NCBI GenBank assembly: GCA_947259625.1
Contig: CAMYMY010000016.1
Span: 1 to 27,551 of the forward strand
Reading direction: 5' to 3'
From: an uncultured Kiloniellales bacterium
GTDB lineage: Bacteria; Pseudomonadota; Alphaproteobacteria; Kiloniellales; JAKSDN01
DNA length: 27,551 bases
Shown: positions 1-9,993 of the stretch, one piece after another
Layout: every line of letters begins with the position of its first letter
How positions within the stretch are numbered: position 1 is the first letter of the stretch
The notes under the pieces: generated by a model
Databases searched by the model: none
The model's input: only the letters and a program-made list of their open reading frames with translations
Told to the model about the DNA's origin: nothing
Translations under genes and position numbers: made by a program

Positions 1-65
1 CCGGATTCGAACCGGGGACCCCTTGTCCCCCAGACAAGTGCGCTACCAGACTGCGCCACGCTCCG
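1..65 (-). tRNA. tRNA-Pro (GGG), 3' end cut by window edge
   Basis: Read on the minus strand, the sequence begins CGGAGCG (acceptor 5' strand), then a D-arm and the anticodon arm CTTGT-CTGGGGG-ACAAG. It ends with the T-arm GGTTCGAATCC. The seven-base anticodon loop places GGG (plus positions 29-31) at the anticodon, giving proline. The acceptor 3' strand lies beyond base 1. It sits just downstream of the merR-like gene, a common arrangement after ihfA in alphaproteobacteria. Confidence 0.95.
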
Positions 66-199
66 ACTGTCTGCGCCGGCAACAGGCCCGCAATAAAGGG
101 TACCGGCGCGCGCCCTATATACGCGGCCCCTCGAGGCATGGCAATGGCCGCGCCGCAAAGACCGCGAGGCCTAGCCTGCGATCTGTACCAGGCCCCAGA

Positions 200-625
200 T
201 CACTTTCCGGACGATCGCAGCAGGTCCCGCAGTTCGATCAGCTCGCCCAGCAGGGCTTCGAGCTCGGCGCGCCGCGCATCGGCGGGCTGGCCGCCGCGTT
301 CCCCCGCCGGCCGGGTCGCGGCCGGCGTGGCTGTCGCGCCGTTGCCGTTGCCGGTCTTGCCCCGGCTTTCGCGCAACAGGCGCTGCACGCCCTTGATCGT
401 GTAGCCGTCGCCATACAGCAAATCGCGAATGCGGCGCAGCAGGGCGACGTCTTCGGGCCGGTAGTAGCGGCGCCCGCCGCCGCGCTTGAGCGGTCGAATC
501 TGGGCGAATTTGGTCTCCCAGAACCGCAGCACATGCTGCGGCACCTCGAGCTGCTGCGAAACCTCGCTGATGGTCCGAAATGCGGCGGCTGATTTGCCGT
601 TCGTGCGGGTTGCTGGCATCGTCAC
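200..625 (-). CDS. MerR-family transcriptional regulator
   Basis: This is a 141-residue DNA-binding protein. Residues about 17-86 form a MerR winged helix-turn-helix: a recognition segment with VLRFWETKF, then the wing GGGRRYYRPEDV, then a helix with YTIKGVQRLLRE. A low-complexity Ala/Gly/Thr linker follows, and a Leu/Glu-rich helix (about 119-137) probably dimerises. There are no effector-domain cysteines of the metal-sensing type. The gene follows ihfA on the same strand with a 38-base gap. This small MerR protein next to IHF-alpha is conserved in alphaproteobacteria, but I know of no assigned regulon. The effector is unknown. Confidence 0.93.
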   Translation of the reverse strand: MTMPATRTNGKSAAAFRTISEVSQQLEVPQHVLRFWETKFAQIRPLKRGGGRRYYRPEDVALLRRIRDLLYGDGYTIKGVQRLLRESRGKTGNGNGATATPAATRPAGERGGQPADARRAELEALLGELIELRDLLRSSGK

Positions 626-663
626 TCAAAGGGTCCCGGGCGCGGGCGTCGTGTTTCGGACCG

Positions 664-978
664 CTATTCGCCTGGCGCCGGCAACAGTTCCTCGTTGATC
701 TGGTTCTTCAGCACGTGCGAGGCGCGGAACACCAGAACGCGCCGCGGCAGTATCGGGACCTCCTCGCCGGTCTTCGGGTTGCGGCCGATGCGTTGTCCCT
801 TCTGCCGCACGGAGAAGCTGCCGAACGAAGAGATCTTGACGATCTCGCCGTGCTCCAGGGCGACGGCGATTTCGTTCAGGATCGTTTCCACTAAATCGGC
901 CGATTCGTTTCGCGAGAGCCCCACCTCTTGATATACCGCCTCGCTCAGGTCGGCGCGCGTGACCGTGTGCCCGGTCAT
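664..978 (-). CDS. ihfA: Integration host factor subunit alpha
   Basis: This is the 104-residue alpha subunit of the IHF heterodimer, a nucleoid protein that sharply bends DNA and takes part in transcription, replication and recombination. The HU/IHF family pattern is clear. An N-terminal helical pair (LSRNESADLVETILNEI) is followed by VKISSFGSFSVR and the DNA-intercalating arm GRNPKTGE (residues 65-72). I chose the ATG at 978 because AAGGAGGGG lies just upstream at good spacing. The in-frame upstream extension to 1035 carries no family similarity. It follows fabH on the same strand after 126 bases, consistent with the fabH-ihfA-merR order of alphaproteobacteria. Confidence 0.97.
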   Translation of the reverse strand: MTGHTVTRADLSEAVYQEVGLSRNESADLVETILNEIAVALEHGEIVKISSFGSFSVRQKGQRIGRNPKTGEEVPILPRRVLVFRASHVLKNQINEELLPAPGE

Positions 979-1104
979 GTCTCCCCCTCCTTGTCGTTGT
1001 GGCAAAAGGGTAGCCCAAGCCCGACAGGGGGTCAATTAATCGCGCGGCCTTAGGAAGATGTCCGCCATCCTTGATACATGGTCGAAGACGGCCGGCGACG
1101 GCGG

Positions 1105-2079
1105 CTACCAGCGGACCAGGGCGGACCCCCAGGTAAAGCCCCCGCCCATGGCCTCCATGAGCACGAGGTCGCCCTGGCGGATGCGGCCGTCCGAGACCGC
1201 CTCGCAGAGCGCCAGAGGTATCGAGGCGGCCGAGGTGTTGGCATGCCGGTCCACGGTCACGACCACCCTGTCCCGCGGCAGGTTGAGGCGATGGCCCATG
1301 GATTCGATGATCCGCAGGTTGGCTTGATGCGGCACCAGCCAATCGATGTCCCCTGGCGTCAGATCGTTGGCCTCGAGCGCGGCATCGATGGCCTCGGCCA
1401 TGCGCACCACGGCGTGGCGGTAGACCTCGCGCCCCTCCATGTGGACGACGCCGGTGGTCCGTGTCGTGGACGGGCCGCCGTCGACATAGAGGGCGTCGTG
1501 ATGCCTGCCGTCGGAGTAGATATGGGTCGACAAGACGCCGCGATCCGTCGCCTCGCCCCGGCCCTCGCCTGCGCACAGCAGCACCGCCCCGGCCCCGTCG
1601 CCGAACAGCACGCAGGTCCCGCGGTCCTTCCAGTCCAGAATCCGCGAGAAGGTCTCCGCCCCGATCACCAGCACCGACCTCGCCTGTCCGCAGCGGATGA
1701 AATTGTCGGCCACGGCCAAAGCATAGATAAACCCGCTGCACACCGCCTGAACGTCAAAGGCGGCGCCGCGGGTCATGCCCAGGCGCGCCTGGATCCGGGT
1801 CGCCGTGGCCGGGAAGGTCTCGTCCGGCGTGGCGGTCGCACAAACGATCAGATCCAGATCGTCGGGAGCAAGCCCGGCCTGCTCCATGGCGGCCTGTGCC
1901 GCCTTCAAACCCAGATCCGAGGTCGCCTCGTCGTCCGCCGCCAAGTGACGCTCGCGAATGCCTGTTCGTTTTCGTATCCACTCGTCGGAGGTATCGACCG
2001 TCCGGGCGAGCTCGTCGTTCGACATGACCCTGAGCGGCAGATAGGAGCCGCAACCGACGACTTGGGACCGGATCGCCAT
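1105..2079 (-). CDS. fabH: Beta-ketoacyl-ACP synthase III
   Basis: This 324-residue enzyme condenses acetyl-CoA with malonyl-ACP to start each round of type II fatty acid synthesis in the cytoplasm. The catalytic triad is visible: Cys114 in QAVCSGF, His251 in VPHQANLR and Asn281 in DRHANTSAAS. The usual FabH start (VVGCGSYLP) and end (GGGFTWGSALVRW) are present, so the protein is full length. The start codon overlaps the plsX stop by one base (TGATG), indicating translational coupling with the phospholipid gene upstream. Confidence 0.98.
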   Translation of the reverse strand: MAIRSQVVGCGSYLPLRVMSNDELARTVDTSDEWIRKRTGIRERHLAADDEATSDLGLKAAQAAMEQAGLAPDDLDLIVCATATPDETFPATATRIQARLGMTRGAAFDVQAVCSGFIYALAVADNFIRCGQARSVLVIGAETFSRILDWKDRGTCVLFGDGAGAVLLCAGEGRGEATDRGVLSTHIYSDGRHHDALYVDGGPSTTRTTGVVHMEGREVYRHAVVRMAEAIDAALEANDLTPGDIDWLVPHQANLRIIESMGHRLNLPRDRVVVTVDRHANTSAASIPLALCEAVSDGRIRQGDLVLMEAMGGGFTWGSALVRW

Positions 2080-3128
2080 CAGGAAGCGGCCGCCCGCTTG
2101 TCAAAAGGGCGGTGTTTCATGGCCTCACATGCCGCTCGGGTCTGTTCGATGAAGTCGTGCTGTAAGAGGTCGACGGCCACACCCGCCGCGTTGGCGAAGC
2201 CCATGGCGTCCGTTCCGCCATGGCTCTTCACGACGATACCGTTGAGGCCGAGGAAAACCGCGCCGTTATAGCGCCGTGGATCGAGCCTCTGGCGCAGCTT
2301 GTTCAGGGCCGGACGGGCCAACAGGTAGCCGATCCCGGCGAGCGCCGAAGACTTGAAGCTGCGTCGCATGAATTCATTGACCAGCTTGGCCGTCCCCTCT
2401 GCCGTCTTGATGGCCACGTTGCCGGTAAACCCGTCGGTCACAATCACGTCGGCGTTCCCCTTGGTGATGTCGTCGCCCTCGACGAAGCCCAGGAAACGCC
2501 CCTGTAGCGTCGTCGCCTCGCGCAGGATCGCGCTGGCTTCATGCAGCGCTTCGTGGCCCTTGATCTCTTCCGAGCCGACGTTGAGCAAGCCGAAGGTCGG
2601 CTCGGGCACATCCAAAACTGTGCGCGCGAAGGCGGTGCCCAAGACCGCGAAGTCGACCAGGTTGCCGGCATCGCAACTCAGATTGGCGCCGAGGTCCAGC
2701 ATCATCGATTCGCCCTTGAGGGTGGGGAAGAACGACGATATGGCGGGCCGGTCGACACCCGGCAGGGTTTTGAGCACGAACTTCGACATGGCCATCAACG
2801 CACCGGTATTGCCGGCCGAGACCACGCCATCGGCCCGACCCTCGTGCACCGCGTTGATTGCCAGTCGCATGGAGGAGTTGCGCCCGCTGCGCAGTACCGC
2901 CGACGGCTTGTCGTCCGATCGCACCACATCGTCGGTGTGGACGATGGTCGCCACGTCCCGCAGCTTGGTCATCCTGTCCAGCAGGGGCCTGATCTTGGCT
3001 TCCTGGCCGAACAGCAGGAAATCCACCTGCGGGTACCGCTGGCGGGCAATATTCGCGCCTCTGATCACCACCTGGGGAGCATTGTCGCCACCCATGGCGT
3101 CCAGGGCTATGGTCAAACGACCGCTCAC
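2079..3128 (-). CDS. plsX: Phosphate acyltransferase PlsX
   Basis: This 349-residue enzyme converts acyl-ACP to acyl-phosphate, the donor for PlsY-dependent acylation of glycerol-3-phosphate in phospholipid synthesis. The family start (TIALDAMGGDNAP) is seen, with later motifs SAGNTGALMA, LDLGAN, LNVGSEEIKGH, FVEGDDI and VTDGFTGN. The length is normal. Translation appears to start at GTG (3128), as no nearer ATG precedes the conserved block, with GAGG about 12 bases upstream. It lies between rpmF (61-base gap) and fabH (one-base overlap), the widespread rpmF-plsX-fabH arrangement linking ribosome and lipid gene expression. Confidence 0.98.
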   Translation of the reverse strand: MSGRLTIALDAMGGDNAPQVVIRGANIARQRYPQVDFLLFGQEAKIRPLLDRMTKLRDVATIVHTDDVVRSDDKPSAVLRSGRNSSMRLAINAVHEGRADGVVSAGNTGALMAMSKFVLKTLPGVDRPAISSFFPTLKGESMMLDLGANLSCDAGNLVDFAVLGTAFARTVLDVPEPTFGLLNVGSEEIKGHEALHEASAILREATTLQGRFLGFVEGDDITKGNADVIVTDGFTGNVAIKTAEGTAKLVNEFMRRSFKSSALAGIGYLLARPALNKLRQRLDPRRYNGAVFLGLNGIVVKSHGGTDAMGFANAAGVAVDLLQHDFIEQTRAACEAMKHRPFDKRAAAS

Positions 3129-3189
3129 CGCACGTGCGCCTCAATCCCCCCTCGCCCGCCAACCGGCGCGACGGAAATCCCGATACGGG

Positions 3190-3372
3190 TCAAGCGACGT
3201 CGGTCTCGACGACCTCGCGGCCGTCATAATAGCCGCAAGCCGCGCATACGTGGTGCGGGCGTTTCAGTTCGCCACAGTTCGCGCACTCGACGTAGCTGCT
3301 CGGCTTGAGGGCGTCGTGGGACCGACGTTGGTTGCGCCGCGACTTCGATATCTTCTTCTTGGGAACAGCCAT
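3190..3372 (-). CDS. rpmF: 50S ribosomal protein L32
   Basis: This 60-residue basic ribosomal protein starts with MAVPKKKISKSRR, characteristic of L32. Two CxxC pairs (Cys30/33 and Cys43/46) form the zinc ribbon, so it is the zinc-containing C+ form rather than a zinc-independent paralogue. It stands between the DUF177 gene and plsX on the minus strand. Confidence 0.98.
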   Translation of the reverse strand: MAVPKKKISKSRRNQRRSHDALKPSSYVECANCGELKRPHHVCAACGYYDGREVVETDVA

Positions 3373-3469
3373 ATGATCTATCTCTCACATCCGAAAGGGC
3401 GTTGTCCGACGCCGCTTCTTAGCCAATCCTACGGTCAGCGGCAAGCCCGACCGCCCTGGTCCTATTTTC

Positions 3470-4027
3470 TCAGCGGCGGTACTTCCGCCCCTTCATCGAG
3501 TCGAGTACGGCGAAGGGCGACTGGCGCTGCTCGTTCTCAGGCGAGCCGCCCCACTCGGCCTGCTCCAGTCTGGCGCCCTCGACCCTGGGATAAGGGTCCA
3601 GATGGAGCGCCAACTGCTCGGCCACCGCCTCGCCCAGATCGACGCCGCCGGGCGGCACCGGCTCCGGATGCTCCTCCTCGCTGATATCGACCAGGATCTC
3701 CCGCTCCGCCGCATCCTCCGCAGCCAAACTGTAGCACCGCGAGAAGCTGCCCTCCAGGTGGTCCGCCACCGGCTCCAGAGTGACCACACAGGCCTGTGTG
3801 ACCTCCGCCTCGAAGCGTCCGGAAACTCGGACCAGCGGCTTGCCGGCCGACCGCTGCAGGTGCAGCGTGGCCTCGAAACGATCAAGAGACAACAGCTCGA
3901 ATCGCCTGGCCAGCGCCCTGCGCTCGTCTGTCGTCGCCTCTATCCGCTGAACCATCTCGCCCTCGCCGAGGGTATCCACCCGGACACGGCGCGAGAATTC
4001 GGCTTCCGGCTGCTTCCCTGCGGCCAT
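3470..4027 (-). CDS. DUF177 (YceD-like) protein
   Basis: This 185-residue protein belongs to the DUF177/YceD family, whose gene almost always precedes rpmF. Family features are the central AEVTQACVVTLEPV segment and the acidic DISEEEHPEPVPPGGVDLGEAVAEQL segment, with PYPR closely following. Bacterial YceD-type proteins have been linked to rRNA or large-subunit maturation; whether this one does the same is inferred from family and position. The ATG at 4027 has GGAG upstream. The C-terminus ends in a basic cluster (KGRKYRR). Confidence 0.9.
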   Translation of the reverse strand: MAAGKQPEAEFSRRVRVDTLGEGEMVQRIEATTDERRALARRFELLSLDRFEATLHLQRSAGKPLVRVSGRFEAEVTQACVVTLEPVADHLEGSFSRCYSLAAEDAAEREILVDISEEEHPEPVPPGGVDLGEAVAEQLALHLDPYPRVEGARLEQAEWGGSPENEQRQSPFAVLDSMKGRKYRR

Positions 4028-4096
4028 GTGACACTCCGCTTAGGGGCGCTCGGCGGCGCGCACATTAGGTAAGGGCCGGGGTCCGGTCAATGAAAT

Positions 4097-4675
4097 TCAT
4101 TCGCTTCGCCTGGCGGGAGTTGGCGCTCCGGCCGCCAGCGCAACGGCCGGCGGCGCACCGAAAATCAGCCGGCCAGACATCAGACCGTCGAGGTCCTGGG
4201 CGGCCAGCCCGGCGGCCTCGCGGATCAGATAGTCGGCCATGGCCCTGAGTTCCGTCCCGCCCGGATCGACGGTGCCGTAAAGATTGCGCCTGAGCGCCTC
4301 AACCAGTGTCTCTTCGCCTTGTTCCAGCCCCGCCTCGTAAGCGGCGATCCGCCCATAGAACCCCTGGGCCATCGCCTTGACGCGCCGCCCGACCCCCAGG
4401 TCTCCGACACCGAGTTCCCGCAGGCTGACATCCATGTCCTGGAACAGGACGTCGAAGAGGCTTTGAGCAAACTCGGCCGACGCCTCCCGGTCGCGTTTCA
4501 GGCGTTGCAGTACCAGAAAGGCATGAAGCACGACGAGTTCGAACCGGCCGTCCAAGGTATCGGGTATGCCGCAGCCGCTGTAGAAGGCCGGCCGGCGGGC
4601 CTGCGCCACGATTCCGGCATAAAGCGCCTGGGCGGCGTCCTTCCGCCGGTTGCCTGCGAACAGTCGGGTCAGCAC
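4097..4675 (-). CDS. Ubiquinol-cytochrome c chaperone family protein (CBP3-like)
   Basis: This 192-residue protein matches the ubiquinol-cytochrome c chaperone family. In mitochondria this family (Cbp3/UQCC1) helps assemble cytochrome b into complex III. Recognisable parts are LYAGIVAQARRPAFY near the N-terminus, DTLDGRFELVVLHAFLVLQRL, then LFDVLFQDMDVSLRELGVGDL and VKAMAQGFYGR. The start is a GTG at 4675 with GAGGAG about eight bases upstream. The Ala/Pro-rich C-terminal tail is not conserved. Alphaproteobacterial homologues lie beside DUF177 as here. A role in bc1 assembly is inferred from the family. Confidence 0.88.
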   Translation of the reverse strand: MLTRLFAGNRRKDAAQALYAGIVAQARRPAFYSGCGIPDTLDGRFELVVLHAFLVLQRLKRDREASAEFAQSLFDVLFQDMDVSLRELGVGDLGVGRRVKAMAQGFYGRIAAYEAGLEQGEETLVEALRRNLYGTVDPGGTELRAMADYLIREAAGLAAQDLDGLMSGRLIFGAPPAVALAAGAPTPARRSE

Positions 4676-4808
4676 CGTGATCGCTCCTCGCCCCCGGCCG
4701 GATGGTTCTCAGGGGGTCCGCATTTCGTCCCGGCACTTGAAATGACCCGCCCGGCAGGTTTAATCAAGAGGCTCGAGTGTGGACCTAACTGACGGCGAGG
4801 AAGAGCCG

Positions 4809-5288
4809 ATGCCGCGACGAGGCCAAGCATTGCGGTTCCCGCGCACTTGGGGCCGCGGGATCTTCTTCGCGGCCGCGGCCCTCTTGCTGCCGGCCTGCGG
4901 AAACAACGTCCAGGTCCATGGCAACCTGCCGGATCCGGAACTGATCGCGGAAATTCAGCCGGGCGCATATCGGCGCCAGGACGTGGCGGACCTGCTGGGA
5001 TCGCCCTCGGCGGTGTCCACGTTCGAGGACAGCAGGTGGTACTACATCGGCCAAAAAGTCAGCCAATTCGCCTTCTTGAAGCCCGACGTGCTGGAACGCA
5101 GCATCCTGGTCGTCTCGTTCGACGGCAGCGGCAGGGTCGACAGGACCAGGACCTACACCCTAGAGGACGGCCAAGACATCGACCCGGTCGACCGCATAAC
5201 ACCGACCGAAGGCCGCGATCTGAACCTGTTGCAGGAACTGTTGGGCAACATCGGCCGCTTCCCGACTGATGCCATGAACAAGCAATAG
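4809..5288 (+). CDS. bamE: Outer membrane protein assembly factor BamE (SmpA/OmlA lipoprotein)
   Basis: This 159-residue lipoprotein component of the BAM complex stabilises BamA/BamD during insertion of beta-barrel proteins. A basic, hydrophobic signal ends in a lipobox LLPAC (Cys30). The SmpA/OmlA domain follows, with IQPGAYRRQDVADLLGSPS, a WYYIGQKV strand and VVSFDGSGRV. I prefer the ATG at 4809, which gives a normal signal peptide and has GAGGAAGAG upstream. A GTG at 4779 is possible but adds an acidic stretch before the signal. The gene is divergent from the bc1 chaperone homologue and convergent with hppA. Confidence 0.93.
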   Translation: MPRRGQALRFPRTWGRGIFFAAAALLLPACGNNVQVHGNLPDPELIAEIQPGAYRRQDVADLLGSPSAVSTFEDSRWYYIGQKVSQFAFLKPDVLERSILVVSFDGSGRVDRTRTYTLEDGQDIDPVDRITPTEGRDLNLLQELLGNIGRFPTDAMNKQ

Positions 5289-5319
5289 CAACACGGCCGG
5301 CGGTCGGCCCTGCCAGCCG

Positions 5320-5352
5320 AAAAAAGAGCCCCGGGGCCTGCCCCGAGGCTCT
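5320..5352 (-). terminator. Intrinsic terminator for hppA
   Basis: A 12-bp inverted repeat has arms at 5325-5336 and 5341-5352 and a four-base loop. In the minus-strand transcript all 12 positions pair (one G-U), and the stem is followed by six U residues from the A-run at 5320-5325. On the plus strand the same stem has one C-A mismatch and no T-run, so it mainly stops hppA transcription, although it lies between convergent genes. Confidence 0.9.
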
Positions 5353-5374
5353 CATCTTCAGGTCTATGAGCTGC

Positions 5375-7474
<2,100 letters not shown>

Positions 7475-7621
7475 TTTCGGATTTCCCCCGATCCAGCAAT
7501 CGGCGCGCAGCGCGCCGGTTGGAAACAGCCCCCCGCGTTTCCGCAGGTGCGAAATGCGCGCGGAAAATGCCAGACTAAACCGGCGAAGGCAACCGGTTGT
7601 CGCGCCGGGCGAGACTCCGAA

Positions 7622-8806
7622 TCAGGCGGCCGGGGCCAAACGCCGCCGGCCAAGCCAGAGCACGGCGCAGAGCACCAAGACGAGGGGCGCGATGACGCCG
7701 AGGTTGACCGCCTGCCAGCCGAGGGCGTTGTAGAGCGCGCCCGAAAGCAGGGCCGTGCAGGTAACGGTGCCGAACACGAGGAACTCGTTCAGCGCTTGGG
7801 CCTTGGCTCGCTCCTCCGGCCGATAGCAGTCGGTCAAGAGCGTCGTGCCGCCGACGAACAGGAAGTTCCAGCCCAGGCCGAGCAGGACCAGGGCGGTCCA
7901 GAAATGGAAGACCTCGGTGCCGGAAAGATTGACCGCCACGCAGCCGAGCACCAGCACGGCGCCAAGGGCCAGAATCGGCACCACCCCGAAGCGATGGATC
8001 AGATTACCCGTAAAGAACGAGGGCGCATACATGCCCACCACATGCCACTGGATCACAAACGCCGCCGCCTCGAAGGAATGGTTGTGCGAGACCACGGCCA
8101 ACGGTGTTGCGGTCATCACCAGGTTCATGGCGCCATAGCCGACCATGGCTGAGAGCACTGCGACGACGAAGGCCGGCTGGCGCGCGATCGACGACAGCGG
8201 CCGGCCGCTCTCCCGGCGCTCCAGGGCGGCGGGCCGCGGGATCTCGATGAACTGCAGGAGCAGGAGCGAGATCAGCGCCAATCCCACGATGCAGAGATAA
8301 CCGCCGGCATAGAGACCCGGGGCGAAGAGATCGCGGGACCACTTGGCCAACTCGGGCCCCAGGAAAGCGGCCAGCAGACCGCCGGCCAGGACCAGCGAGA
8401 TGGCACGGCTCCTGTAAGCCTCGCTCGCCGTGTCCGCGGCGGCGAAGCGGTAGAACTGGACATGGGCCGCAAAGGCGCCGAAGAGAATCGAACTCGCGCA
8501 GAACAGGGGGAAACTCTGCGCGAAGATCGCCTGCATGCCGAGACCCCCGGCGATGCAGCCCATCGCGGCGCCCAGGCTGAACCCGGCGCGCCGGCCGAAA
8601 CGCCGCATGAAGAACGAGGCCGGCGCGGCGGTCGACATCATGGCCAGGAATTGGAGGGCGAGCGGCAGGGTAGCGAGGCCCTTGTTCGGCGCGAGATCGA
8701 AGCCGATCAGCGCGGTGATCGTGATGATCAGCGCGCTGCAACTCATGCCCAGCGCCTGGCATAACGCCAGCAGGATCACGTTCTTGGCGGTGGGGTCCCT
8801 GCGCAT
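7622..8806 (-). CDS. MFS transporter, substrate unknown
   Basis: This 394-residue integral membrane protein has about twelve hydrophobic segments and the major facilitator layout. Loop 2-3 holds FMRRFGRRAGF, a variant of the MFS GxxxDRxGRR motif. The second half has the matching FTGNLIHRFGVVPILALG loop and a TTLLTDCYRPEERAKAQALNEF segment. It lies upstream of the FliL-like gene in minus-strand order with a different start region, so co-transcription is uncertain. No nearby gene indicates a substrate. I do not recognise a characterised orthologue. Confidence 0.85.
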   Translation of the reverse strand: MRRDPTAKNVILLALCQALGMSCSALIITITALIGFDLAPNKGLATLPLALQFLAMMSTAAPASFFMRRFGRRAGFSLGAAMGCIAGGLGMQAIFAQSFPLFCASSILFGAFAAHVQFYRFAAADTASEAYRSRAISLVLAGGLLAAFLGPELAKWSRDLFAPGLYAGGYLCIVGLALISLLLLQFIEIPRPAALERRESGRPLSSIARQPAFVVAVLSAMVGYGAMNLVMTATPLAVVSHNHSFEAAAFVIQWHVVGMYAPSFFTGNLIHRFGVVPILALGAVLVLGCVAVNLSGTEVFHFWTALVLLGLGWNFLFVGGTTLLTDCYRPEERAKAQALNEFLVFGTVTCTALLSGALYNALGWQAVNLGVIAPLVLVLCAVLWLGRRRLAPAA

Positions 8807-8869
8807 CGACCGAGCCTAAGCGAAAACGCGGCGGCTCGAAAGCGGCTTGTTCGCATCGGGAACCGGCGC

Positions 8870-9316
8870 TCAGGTTCTGGTGGGCTTGCGCCGGCTTGGT
8901 TCCGAGATCAAGACATCGCCGACGACGCCCGGACCGAGCAGCCGCTCGCTCACGGCGAGCAGCCGTCTGCGCAGCAGCGGCAAGGCATTGGCCTGCCGGC
9001 GCACGAAGCGTAGCGCGAGGAGGCCGTACAGCTCGCTCAGGTAGGCGTCGGTCAGCTGCCGCTTCACGAGCAGGACCCGCTCCTTCTCACCGGCAACGAC
9101 CTCGATGACGACCTGCAGCGTGACGTGATGGGTGACCTGTCCGTCCTGGATGAGCGGCAGTATCAAAGGTTCGAGTTCGACGTATTCCGGCAAGGCGGGC
9201 CGCACCGGCTCGGCCACGGGCGCGACCTCGGGCTCGCGCAGGAAAAACCACCAGACGGCGCCTCCGCCGCCGGCGACCAGGAGCATGAGACCAAGGAGCA
9301 GAGGCAGCTGCTTCAT
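8870..9316 (-). CDS. Small single-pass membrane protein, FliL-like
   Basis: This 148-residue protein has one N-terminal transmembrane segment (about residues 4-25, with a Gly-rich stretch before VWWFFLR) and a Pro-rich linker. Its soluble domain starts YVELEPLILPLI, continues with a beta strand (THHVTLQVVIEVV) and then a helix (LTDAYLSELYGLLALRF). This order resembles the periplasmic domain of FliL, the flagellar stator-associated protein. The resemblance is weak and no flagellar gene is in the window. It could equally be an unnamed alphaproteobacterial membrane protein. The CDS itself is well supported. Confidence 0.65.
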   Translation of the reverse strand: MKQLPLLLGLMLLVAGGGGAVWWFFLREPEVAPVAEPVRPALPEYVELEPLILPLIQDGQVTHHVTLQVVIEVVAGEKERVLLVKRQLTDAYLSELYGLLALRFVRRQANALPLLRRRLLAVSERLLGPGVVGDVLISEPSRRKPTRT

Positions 9317-9445
9317 GTCCGCGCCGCGCCCGCCCGGGCGCCTTTCTAGTACAAACCTTCGAATACCTTCAGAGTAGAGGCGCCGGCCGTGAACAAAGGG
9401 TAAAGGGGTTGCCAGAAATGCGTCCGGCGCAGGCTTCTAAGGCCC

Positions 9446-9955
9446 TCAAATAAAGGGGTCGTGCGACCATTGCAGAAGGGCCTGTCTCTGTCTGCGGCGG
9501 CAAAAGATGTCACCCGGCTCGCAATTCGCGCGGATCTGTCCGGCATGACGGGCAAAGCCGCGCCATCGCTTGACCTGCAGGGCATCCAGCTCGGGCAGCC
9601 GCCGTCCCAGATAGTAGCGGCAATACCACTGAAACCACCCCCTGGGATCGGGACCGACGATCCAACCCTTGTCCTTCCAGTACGAAAGCGGCTGCCGGCT
9701 CTTGATACCGAAATAATTGAGCTCCGGGTCCGGCCGGCCGCCGACCCGCGCTTCGGCAAACCATTCGTCGGGCAGCTCGTCCCTGCAGTCGTTGCAGTAT
9801 TTGCCTTCGAAGACGCCCATCGCCAGCATCTCCGCCGGCGAGAACCGCGGCCGAAAGCCCGGCATGAAGCCCTCGCCGGTTCGCGCGGCAATCTCGTATC
9901 GGTAATCGCGCTGCATGCGATCGTTCACAACGACGATATCGCCGACCTTGTACAT
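9446..9955 (-). CDS. Conserved uncharacterised protein
   Basis: This 169-residue soluble protein has no domain name I can give. Its start MYKVGDIVVV resembles a small beta-barrel entry. The body contains dense blocks that look conserved: SPAEMLAMGVFEGKYCNDC, DELPDEWF, RGWFQWYCRYYLGRRLPELD and a C-terminal CRRRQRQALLQW. Trp, Tyr, Cys and Arg are unusually frequent. I chose the ATG at 9955 because GAGGAAG lies just upstream; the in-frame extension to 10012 overlaps the lipocalin gene. It starts 38 bases after the lipocalin stop on the same strand, so it may be the last gene of an rpoE-chrR-lipocalin transcript. No function is inferred. Confidence 0.85.
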   Translation of the reverse strand: MYKVGDIVVVNDRMQRDYRYEIAARTGEGFMPGFRPRFSPAEMLAMGVFEGKYCNDCRDELPDEWFAEARVGGRPDPELNYFGIKSRQPLSYWKDKGWIVGPDPRGWFQWYCRYYLGRRLPELDALQVKRWRGFARHAGQIRANCEPGDIFCRRRQRQALLQWSHDPFI

Positions 9956-9993
9956 CCTTGCTTCCTCTGGATCAGTGACGATCCTGCGCCCTA

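Noticed and set aside
1078..2271. 397-codon plus-strand frame opposite fabH
   Set aside because: It is antisense to a complete fabH with all catalytic residues and has no protein-like pattern.
9346..9891. 181-codon minus-strand frame overlapping the conserved unknown protein
   Set aside because: It is the out-of-frame reading of the 9446-9955 gene, Arg/Ser-rich and without a suitable start.
9956..9972. TGATCC on the minus strand before the conserved unknown gene
   Set aside because: At a 16-base spacing the sequence is TACAAG, not CGTA, and it would fall inside the gene's start; it is a chance match.
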